Origin: a bacterium HR34
Lineage (GTDB): Bacteria; Patescibacteriota; Minisyncoccia; Minisyncoccales; HRBIN34
Length of the DNA stretch: 32,798 nucleotides
Direction: 5' to 3'
NCBI GenBank assembly: GCA_002923395.1
Contig: BEIK01000007.1
Coordinates: 1-32,798, forward strand
Within the stretch, counting starts at the first letter, position 1. Each line of letters starts with the position of its first letter. The notes below the pieces were generated by a model. That model was not told the origin of the DNA and ran no database searches. It saw nothing but the letters and a program-made list of their open reading frames with translations. Of this stretch, positions 24,976-32,400 are shown piece after piece. A program made the translations under genes and the position numbers.

Positions 24976-25386
24976 TTATGTTATTAAAGTTTTTAATTTT
25001 GTATTAAGCGTTCCCAAACTCCCCTTTCTTCTTTCTACTTTCAATTGAGGTTCCTCTTCCTCTTCTTTTATTTCAATTGTTTTCATAACCAGCCTTGGCA
25101 TTACAACTTTTTTTTGCCAGACATACCTTTTTGTTATAAAAATAAAATTAAAACTACTTTTTAGAAATTCAAGAAAAGGCTTTCCTTCTATTTTTACAAA
25201 AGCAGTAGCAAAAGCGCCACCTCCTAAAAATATTATTACAAAAACTAAAAAAAGAATTGGTACTCTAATAAGAAAAGCAAGAAATATAACCAAAAAAGCG
25301 ACACCCAAAACAACGGCCTGCCTAACAGTTAAAAAGCCAATTATTTTACCTTCGTATTCAATTTGTGGAACAACATATCTTTCCAT
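24976..25386 (-). CDS. PrgI-family (VirB3-like) membrane protein
   Basis: A 136-residue protein whose opening RYVVPQIEYEGKIIGFLTVRQAV fits the PrgI family, which takes the VirB3 role beside VirB4 in Gram-positive and CPR T4SSs. Two adjacent membrane helices cover about residues 24-42 and 43-65. A basic, then acidic C-terminal tail follows (KEEEEEP near 113). The neighbours downstream are the VirB4 N-terminal partner and ATPase, as expected for a VirB3 equivalent. Confidence 0.82.
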   Translation of the reverse strand: MERYVVPQIEYEGKIIGFLTVRQAVVLGVAFLVIFLAFLIRVPILFLVFVIIFLGGGAFATAFVKIEGKPFLEFLKSSFNFIFITKRYVWQKKVVMPRLVMKTIEIKEEEEEPQLKVERRKGSLGTLNTKLKTLIT

Positions 25387-25413
25387 ATTAAATTATAACA
25401 GATTTATTAAAAA

Positions 25414-25806
25414 TTAATAAGCAGAATCTTTTAAATTTTCTTGTTTCTCTTCTTCTCCCTTTATCTCTTTTGTTTCTTTTTCTCCATCTTTATTCTTACT
25501 GTAAATTTCTTCAAGATAAGTATTAAATCTTAAAATAACGTTACGCCCTATTAAAGTAGTTATTTCGTCAACTTTATTTTCATAGTCTACAACTTCTTTT
25601 TTAATTTTATGTCTAAGCAAATTTGGATCTAACTCACCGCTTAACATATCAAAAATTATTTGTAAAAAATAATCGCCACTTTTACCGCTTATTTCTTCAA
25701 GTTTTTCGCATAATTCACCACATTTTTCAGAGAATAAAAAATCCCTTACCCCTTCAGGAAGTTTATTCACAAAATCCCAAAATTCAGTTGTATTTTGTAT
25801 TTTCAT
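25414..25806 (-). CDS. Hypothetical protein in the T4SS operon
   Basis: A 130-residue soluble protein with an alpha-helical body (about 1-100) containing FWDFVNKLPEGVRDFLFSEKC and a later LIGRNVILRFNTYLEE, then a very charged Glu/Lys tail. No signal peptide, membrane segment or catalytic motif is visible. It lies between the VirB6-like and PrgI-like genes (6- and 27-base gaps), so it probably belongs to the system. I do not recognise the family. Confidence 0.65.
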   Translation of the reverse strand: MKIQNTTEFWDFVNKLPEGVRDFLFSEKCGELCEKLEEISGKSGDYFLQIIFDMLSGELDPNLLRHKIKKEVVDYENKVDEITTLIGRNVILRFNTYLEEIYSKNKDGEKETKEIKGEEEKQENLKDSAY

Positions 25807-25812
25807 ATCTAT

Positions 25813-28227
25813 TTATAAATAATCATCTATTTTTGTTTGGCCGCCTTCTCTTGTTGTCCTTTTTTTGCTTTTTCCTAATTCTTCTAACGTACGCTCTAAA
25901 ACAGAAGCCTCAGTTGTATATTTTGAACCACGTATTTCCTCTACTAATTCTACTAATTCTTTATCCTTCTTTTCCATGTAAGATTTAGCCAAAATATCTA
26001 TCATTTCTCTCTTTATTTCACTGCTTACTTCCTCATCTTTTAAAATTGATATTATTGCATAAGAAGTCATAGATTTCATAATATCTTTTGCTATATTCCT
26101 GTATCTTATTTTTTCTTCTTCTTCACTTACTCTTAATGATTTATCAATAACTTCATTTAATGCCTTTCTATTAAATTTCGGACCAAAACTTCTGCCCGTT
26201 ATTGTAACAAGCTGAGAGTAAAATTTAGCAGCTTTATCCCTCTCGCTTAGAAGTTCTACACCCTCTGCTTTATTTAATTCATCTACAATCTCTTTAATTT
26301 TAACGTCGTCTAATTCAAGTTTTTCTTTATTTTCCGTGATTGATTTTATAACTTTTTCTTTTACTTTTCTATAAGTAGCGAGATCACCTTCAATTAAACT
26401 TTCAATATCATTATCTGTTAATCCTAATTTATCTTTATTTTCTTTAATTAAACTTAAAACACTTGTTATACTATCACTACGATCAATTCCGGCAATACTA
26501 TTTTTTAAATTTTCTAATTCTTCTTTGCTGATATGAAGTTCTTTTTGATGTTTTTCAAGGATTTTTATAGTTTTTTCCATATCTTCTTCTGTGGCCTCTT
26601 CAAATTTGCTTATAGTTAAACCTAACACATTTTCTAAATCATCCATTTTTTCAATAGAAGAAGCAGCCTCCATAAGTTTTACAACTTCTCCAGTATTTAA
26701 TTTTTCAACTATTTCTTTTTGTTTCCCTCTTCTGTATGCCTCCATTAGTATTTTGAGTTTTTCTGATGGATTTATTGCTCTGAAATATTGATTTTGAAGT
26801 TCTTCCTGACTTGCACCCTCTTTCACGTGTGTTTTGTTGTAAATTTCTAATTGCTCATCTTTTGAAGTTAGTTTTCTGCCAGCTCCTGTTAAAATTCTTC
26901 CTACTGTCATTGCTGTCACAGGATGCCTAAATTTAGCGCCTTGTTCCATCATTCTCTTACCCATTGGTTCCGTTATTCTTTGTTTTAGACCTCCTCTAAT
27001 TTTAGTTCCAAGAGATGATTTACTAGCACCTTCTTTTATTTTACCTTCTAACCACCTTGCGCCTCTTTCTGCTCTACCTAGTGCTTGATGTGCTTGAGTA
27101 GGACCAAACCTCGAAGCCACCCAAATGCCCATAAATATTATTACAAAAGACATTGCGGCCGTAGTAGCGAATCCTAAAAAATCTCCCCAAGTATTAACAT
27201 TAAACAAATTAAATCCACCAATATTATCCTTTACTTCCCCTGATGCTTCCAACGCGCTTTTTAATTGTATCGTCATAGTGTCTTTTGTTATCTCCATAAA
27301 AGAAGCCGCTAAATAAAGAGAAAACAATACAGGTACTCCCAAAAACGCCCAACTTATTAAAGCACCCCACCACCTTTGAAACCAACTTCTTGTTCCCGGG
27401 AATATATAAGCCAAAAAAGCCATAGGCCCAAAAATGGTTATTAGATAAAGTGCCACCTCTCTGATTTTGAATAGTATAGCCAAAATAGCAAATACAATTG
27501 TTCCAATTGAGTAATACATAAGCTGGACAAGATAAAACATCAAAAGCGAAGTGCCAGCTTGCCAAACGTCTATCTCTTTAGAACTTCCTAAGTTATCAAA
27601 AACTTTTGAAAACATATCCATCAAAGGATCAAAGTTAACATTATTTGAAAGAGTGTAAACAGTATAACTGTCTCCAACTGCTTTAATGAAAAAATTATTC
27701 AAGATAGCCGCTACATCAACAAAAAAAGCAACAACAACTCCGCTAAAGTTTATTAAGACAGCCGAAACTATAAAAGGAATTATGAGTTTTTTTATTTCAT
27801 ATTCAGCAATTCTTAAAATAGTTGCAAAACCCATTGCAACCAAAATTATCAAGTAAAACATATTAGCAAAATCCTTCATAAAATTCCACATTCTCGTTAC
27901 TACTTCGTTTGTTTCTGGAGCGCCTGGCAGAACAGAAATACTTATGCTGTTGGCTATAAATAAGTTAAAAGTTAGAAAAACAACTATTTTATATACCTGC
28001 TCTGCTAAAAGAGCAAAAACAGCAGTTATCAAACTAACGATTAAAACTCCTCCTGCAAGAAAGAAGTTTGTAAGGCTAGTTAAAAGATTGTTAAAGTAAC
28101 AACCTATATCTAATCCGCAACCTCCTTGAGCAAATGAAAAACTTGGCGCTGAAACTAAAAATCCCACCACAAAAAGAAAAGCAATGTATTTAAAATTCTT
28201 TTTGAAAAACGAATTTATTTTTTGCAT
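25813..28227 (-). CDS. VirB6/TrbL-like polytopic T4SS channel protein with long cytoplasmic tail
   Basis: An 804-residue protein. A signal-like start (about 1-34, ending SFAQ) is followed by multiple membrane helices: about 55-76, 78-100, 120-140, 148-178, 226-255, 258-278, 287-308 and 352-372. This is the VirB6/TrbL pattern of the translocation channel. The helix pair near 258-300 includes ALYLITIFGPMAFLAYIFPG, with a Trp-rich loop (RSWFQRWWGAL). Residues 385-804 are a long, charged, helical tail, presumably cytoplasmic, of unknown function; it may contact ATPases or DNA. It is the first gene of the minus-strand T4SS operon. Confidence 0.8.
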   Translation of the reverse strand: MQKINSFFKKNFKYIAFLFVVGFLVSAPSFSFAQGGCGLDIGCYFNNLLTSLTNFFLAGGVLIVSLITAVFALLAEQVYKIVVFLTFNLFIANSISISVLPGAPETNEVVTRMWNFMKDFANMFYLIILVAMGFATILRIAEYEIKKLIIPFIVSAVLINFSGVVVAFFVDVAAILNNFFIKAVGDSYTVYTLSNNVNFDPLMDMFSKVFDNLGSSKEIDVWQAGTSLLMFYLVQLMYYSIGTIVFAILAILFKIREVALYLITIFGPMAFLAYIFPGTRSWFQRWWGALISWAFLGVPVLFSLYLAASFMEITKDTMTIQLKSALEASGEVKDNIGGFNLFNVNTWGDFLGFATTAAMSFVIIFMGIWVASRFGPTQAHQALGRAERGARWLEGKIKEGASKSSLGTKIRGGLKQRITEPMGKRMMEQGAKFRHPVTAMTVGRILTGAGRKLTSKDEQLEIYNKTHVKEGASQEELQNQYFRAINPSEKLKILMEAYRRGKQKEIVEKLNTGEVVKLMEAASSIEKMDDLENVLGLTISKFEEATEEDMEKTIKILEKHQKELHISKEELENLKNSIAGIDRSDSITSVLSLIKENKDKLGLTDNDIESLIEGDLATYRKVKEKVIKSITENKEKLELDDVKIKEIVDELNKAEGVELLSERDKAAKFYSQLVTITGRSFGPKFNRKALNEVIDKSLRVSEEEEKIRYRNIAKDIMKSMTSYAIISILKDEEVSSEIKREMIDILAKSYMEKKDKELVELVEEIRGSKYTTEASVLERTLEELGKSKKRTTREGGQTKIDDYL

Positions 28228-28262
28228 CGCTGTTTTTATTTTTATTTATTTTATTATACTAC

Positions 28263-28317
28263 TAAAACTTTTGTAAAGCAAAATTAGGAAAATTAATTTT
28301 TTAAAAAATTTCTTGAC
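28263..28317. repeat. 55-bp direct repeat, copy 1
   Basis: It is identical over 55 bases to 28868-28922. The shared block ends inside the -35 hexamer (cTTGAC) of a predicted plus-strand promoter, so the repeat brings the upstream half of the promoter to two different small genes. The block is almost all A/T. Confidence 0.95.
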
Positions 28318-28341
28318 TTATGATTGATTTTTAGTTATTTT
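28313..28341 (+). promoter_or_regulatory. Promoter of small-gene cassette 1
   Basis: TTGACT (28313-28318), 17-base spacer, TATTTT (28336-28341). The expected start point is near 28348, so the transcript would start at or just before the GTG/ATG at 28348/28351 and be leaderless or nearly so. Confidence 0.6.
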
Positions 28342-28350
28342 GAAAGTGTG

Positions 28351-28563
28351 ATGAAGAACGTAGGAAGAATGGCAGCTCTAGGAATTATATGGATTTCTAT
28401 AATGGCAGAAACTGCATGGGGGAAGGTGGTAAGTTCCCGATCACCCCCCCCAGACCCTTCATGGACATGGGGGGGAATACTTACGCTTGTGCTGATGGTT
28501 TTACTTATGGCTGCTGCGGTGAGTGTCATTTTCATTGCCTGGAAAATGAAGGTGAGAAGGTGA
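28351..28563 (+). CDS. Small membrane protein of cassette 1, unknown
   Basis: From the ATG at 28351 the frame gives 70 residues: a short basic start (MKNVGRM), a hydrophobic first segment (ALGIIWISIMAETAW), a Pro/Ser/Arg-rich loop (SSRSPPPDPSWTW), then a strong membrane helix (about residues 40-64) ending in KMKVRR. Two membrane segments with basic ends recall small toxins or holin-like peptides, but no family is recognised. GC content is visibly higher than in neighbours. C8 and G7 runs lie in the loop, and another frame is open over part of it (Cys-rich), so the true frame is not certain. The last codons form the left arm of a terminator-like hairpin. Confidence 0.4.
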   Translation: MKNVGRMAALGIIWISIMAETAWGKVVSSRSPPPDPSWTWGGILTLVLMVLLMAAAVSVIFIAWKMKVRR

Positions 28564-28610
28564 GTAGATAATACTCACCTTATTCTCACCATAATTCCCC
28601 CTTTTTTTTT
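28551..28610 (+). terminator. Terminator-like hairpin at the end of cassette 1 ORF
   Basis: Left arm 28551-28566 pairs with 28572-28590 apart from a 3-base bulge, around a short loop, and is followed by CCCCC and a T9 run (28602-28610). It overlaps the stop codon of the 28351 ORF. Confidence 0.55.
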
Positions 28611-28620
28611 CTTAACCCCG

Positions 28621-28647
28621 ACCCCTGGCAAAGGCCAGGGGTTTTTA
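28621..28647 (+). terminator. Intrinsic terminator of cassette 1
   Basis: An 8-bp stem CCCCTGGC/GCCAGGGG (28622-28629 and 28634-28641), AAAG loop, then T-run to 28646. The surrounding block 28611-28662 is nearly identical to 29079-29131. Confidence 0.88.
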
Positions 28648-28673
28648 AGTTAAGATTAGAAACAATTACTCAA

Positions 28674-28865
28674 GTTATTAAAAAATCAAAGGTTATTTTC
28701 ACTAACAAAAACATGTGAACCAATTTGCATGGTTCTCTTTCGTCTATCCAGTTTGTTTTTGGATTGTCTGTTTTGTTTTCATTTCTTACTCCTTTGTATT
28801 TTACAATTCAACTATTTGGATAATTTATTTCAGGTGGTTTTAGTTTATCTGTTTCTGACGATTCT
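28674..28865 (-). pseudogene. Fragment of the large surface-protein gene (3' part)
   Basis: Bases 28674-28774 are identical to 29643-29743, which lie inside the large CDS starting at the right edge. The following bases to about 28865 keep weaker, collinear likeness to pieces near 29918-29945 and 30105-30135, with the intervening parts missing. The fragment has no start or stop of its own. It is a remnant of a duplicated copy of the neighbour gene, shrunk by deletions. Confidence 0.8.
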
Positions 28866-28867
28866 AA

Positions 28868-28922
28868 TAAAACTTTTGTAAAGCAAAATTAGGAAAATTA
28901 ATTTTTTAAAAAATTTCTTGAC
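28868..28922. repeat. 55-bp direct repeat, copy 2
   Basis: Identical to 28263-28317 (605-base offset). It again runs into the -35 hexamer of a plus-strand promoter. Confidence 0.95.
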
Positions 28923-28945
28923 ATATTATTATTTTTAGTTAGTAT
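28918..28945 (+). promoter_or_regulatory. Promoter of small-gene cassette 2
   Basis: TTGACA (28918-28923), 16-base spacer, TAGTAT (28940-28945). Start point expected near 28952, giving a leader of about ten bases before the GTG at 28962. Confidence 0.6.
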
Positions 28946-28961
28946 AAAAGTACAATAAGGG

Positions 28962-29051
28962 GTGGTAGGAAAGAGCGAAATAAAAAAGAGACGGAGTAGG
29001 CCGAAATTAATAGCAAAGCAGAGGGGCCTAAAGGCATACAGAAGAAGGTAA
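28962..29051 (+). CDS. Small basic 29-residue ORF of cassette 2
   Basis: A GTG at 28962 opens 29 codons with many Arg/Lys residues; it begins MVGKSEIKKRRSRPKL and ends LKAYRRR. AAGGG lies directly ahead but is very close to the GTG. The charge resembles small ribosomal or nucleic-acid-binding peptides, but I cannot match a family. Alternatively the transcript is a structured small RNA: TAGGCC (28997-29002) can pair with GGCCTA (29025-29030). The frame is supported mainly by its position between a promoter and a terminator. Confidence 0.35.
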   Translation: MVGKSEIKKRRSRPKLIAKQRGLKAYRRR

Positions 29052-29090
29052 GATACAATTAACTTCCTCCCTTTTTTTCTTAACTCCGAC

Positions 29091-29115
29091 CCCCTGGCAA
29101 AGGCCAGGGGTTTTT
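29091..29115 (+). terminator. Intrinsic terminator of cassette 2
   Basis: Stem CCCCTGGC/GCCAGGGG (29091-29098 and 29103-29110), AAAG loop, T5 run. It is the same hairpin as at 28621-28647. Confidence 0.88.
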
Positions 29116-29431
29116 AAGTTAAGATTAGAAAACATATTTTACTTAAAATCGCCACCAAAATATTTTAGATATATTCTATCTGCACTTAATTTTCATTAAA
29201 AACTCCTATCAATGTAATTCAGATGTTTCAAATAGTGAAGCTTTGTAGCAGGTAAAAGACTTTTATTTAAGGCTATTTATTATAGTTATTTGAATTATTG
29301 TTTTTTATTATCCCTATTAAATTTCAATATATAAATAATAGAATAGCAAAAACTTTCCCATAAAATTCAATTGTAGTTAGGCTATTTTATTATGAATCAA
29401 AATGAATCAAAATAAATATTTTAAAATTTTT

Positions 29432-32400
29432 CTAAAACCCTATTGAAAACAAAGGAACTTTCATGCCAAGTAGATTAATTATTGTTGTGATGATTATCCA
29501 GCCAAAGATTGCCACACCATAACCTATTAAAACATATTTGAATCCTGTTATTGCTTGATGTGTGAGCGCTGGAATCCTTATTATATAGTTTGCCGCGAAA
29601 ATCCCAACAACCATTAGAACAGCAACTATTAACATAAACCTTGTTATTAAAAAATCAAAGGTTATTTTCACTAACAAAAACATGTGAACCAATTTGCATG
29701 GTTCTCTTTCGTCTATCCAGTTTGTTTTTGGATTGTCTGTTTTTCTGCCGCAAGGAGTTATTGAAAAAATGTTTTCTGATACCTTTGATGGTATTAAAGT
29801 AAAGTTCACGCTTACAGGAGTACTTATAAACTCATCAGTACATTTATCTTCAATGCAAGAATACATTGTTAAGGTATAATCTCCCAAGCAATAAATATCT
29901 GTTTGAGCATCGTTTTCCGTCCCTTTGTGCGTTACAATTCCGCTTTTAATAACAGAACCTATTTTATCAACACAACTTTGGCTAACTTCATCATCTGATT
30001 TGCTCTTATATTTAAACTCATATTTGTAATACCTTGGAGTGACAGAGTCTCTTGGAGCATTCCACTTTATATTAAACCCAACTTGGGCCTTATCGCCATT
30101 TACTGGATAAGTTATTTCAGGCGGTTTTAGTTCAGAAATTTTAAACGACTTTGATGTTTCTGGTCCGCAAAAAGCCTTAATTCTTTCCTGTGGTATGGTT
30201 TCTGGATCTTTAATATCAGGAAATCTGTCAGCGCAAGTTCGTATTGTTAAGCTATATTCTTTACCTGGTTTTATTTCTGGATAATCAAGAGTAACTTCAG
30301 GATTGCTATAATCAAGATTATACAGAGGATCAAGAATTATTTTATGAAAAACATTTCCAGTTGCCTCTTCTTTAATTTCTACATAGTAAGAGGCTATTCC
30401 TTGTCTGTAATCGTTTACTAAACTTTCTGGAGTTTTATCAAAATGATTTGGCCTTTCTGTTATTACTATTTTGTCTGGTATATTTTCAGGTACTTTTACT
30501 TTTTCTGATTTAACCTGAGCGCCTGATGTAATAAGAGTAATTGTACTTTTATTTACGCAACTTTCTTCTATAGCACCTTTAATCTCAGATAGACCTGTAG
30601 AATCTGTTTTATACAATAAAGATGGATTATTTGGATAATTTTGATGTTCGCCAGTAAACTCCGGACTTTCTAATGGATTTTTAGAGCAAACATAAAGATT
30701 TAAGTAATAAGTTCTATTAGGTTTTAGGATTGGCTTTGAATACCCTTCTTTTGTAAGCCATAAATCACCTATTGTTATTTCATTTGAAGTTACTACAGCC
30801 AGACCTGCAAACTTACCTGGAGTTCCATTTGTTACATCAACCAATTCTACAGCATAAGCCCTATACCCTAATATTGGATTCCACTTCACAACTGTGTCTA
30901 CATTAACAAGCGTTGGGCTTTTTTTTGGAGTTATAAATCCTCTTTCAATAAATTCTGCCTCTCCTACAAATATCCAATCCTGCCCCATTTCAGCGCCATA
31001 ATAGTACCCTAGCGCTTCTTCTTGTTTTGTTAATGGTTTAACTCTTGCTTTTTCATCTGGCTTTCCATTGTTTGTAAGTTGGCACGCTATTCCATCATCT
31101 CTTAAACAAGTTGCAATACTCCATTTGTATAGAACATTTGATGTAAAACTTTGAAGAGTTGTTCTAAAATATGGTTCTACTGTTTTAAATGTTGTTGGAG
31201 TTAATTTTACTTCTCCTTTTAATAGAGGTGGAGGATATGTTGTTTTATTAACAACAGCGCCATGATAATCTCCTAAAATTTGGCCTTGTAAGTTAACTAA
31301 GCATGCAGGTGATGTTGGATCTATGGCGTACAAATCACTATAAGGGCAGTATTTTTCCCATTTAGGGTTTGTGTCAGTTTCCTTTATCCATAAATCCTCG
31401 GATTTACTATATTTTTCTTTCCAAAAATCGTCATGCCAAAACTTCAAGTAATAACTCTCCGCCTTCAAATATCCTTTTGAATTGTCTTTGTAGTCAGCAG
31501 GATAATCAACAGGGCACCACTCAAACAAAACAGGATAAGTGCTATAAAGTTGGTTAATGTTATTTTCTATCGCGTCATCTAATCGTATTTCTTTGCCACT
31601 TTCATCGTACCATTTAGTTAAGTTAACATTAGCATAATATTCTTTTAGTATCTGATGAAGTTTTTTCCTTTCTAAATCATCTCCATAAATACTTTCAGGA
31701 TATATTTCACTATAATTGAGGACCCAATTTACATTAGGTCCAAGGCGTAGCAGTTCAAAATCAGGATCAAAAGGATATTTTGGCTCTGGTGCAATAGAAG
31801 TGAATATTTTTTGTTCACCGTAATTATAAGTTTCTCCTGTTTTATAGCCATAACTTACATTTATATCAGTATATGTTCCTGATTTTAAGAGACATTGAGT
31901 CATTTTTTGATAATTTTCATTATCATTAATAGGAGGGTATAAAATTCCTCTATATTTTTTATTAAAGTCCACTTTAATTATTGGTAGATATCTATTGTAG
32001 TAATATTCTACTGTGTTTAAATAATCGTAAAAATCATACACAAAATCATTTGTATCCAAAGATATATTGGAGGCATTGTAAAATAAATATAAATCTTCTA
32101 ATGATTCTAAATTATTCTTAAACGCATTTTTGTAGTTTACTTGTGTGAAATCTCTTATTTCATATTTTGGGTCAACCTTTGTTGGAATAAAGTCCTCGCA
32201 TTTTTTGTTAGACAATGGATAAAACAATATATAAGCAGAAGTAGCCTCATTTTTACATTCATCCTCATTTTTAATGTCAACCAAAGTTCCTTGTTCCCAA
32301 TGCCCCTTTCCTGAGTCGTACTTTGCTTTTTCACCATACAAAGGCAAAGTAGATTTCATTGGATATTCATTTAAAGGAAATCTGTCTAAGTAATCTTTTA

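Larger units (their letters stand above)
28228..29431. other. 1.2 kb stretch of duplicated small-gene cassettes and gene remnant
   Basis: Between the VirB6-like gene start and the end of the large surface-protein gene lie cassette 1, a remnant of the surface-protein gene, cassette 2, and about 300 AT-rich bases (29135-29431). In that last part I see no gene. It has only short direct repeats such as ATGAATCAAA twice near 29391-29410. Confidence 0.75.

Noticed and set aside
28389-28571. Cys-rich 60-residue frame as the main product of cassette 1
   Set aside because: The competing frame gives a coherent membrane helix with basic end and starts close to the expected transcription start. The Cys-rich frame has no ribosome binding site. 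It is kept only as a possible slippage product.
28351-29051. SRP RNA, 6S RNA, tmRNA or RNase P RNA in the two cassettes
   Set aside because: None of the conserved cores of these RNAs could be found in the cassette transcripts.
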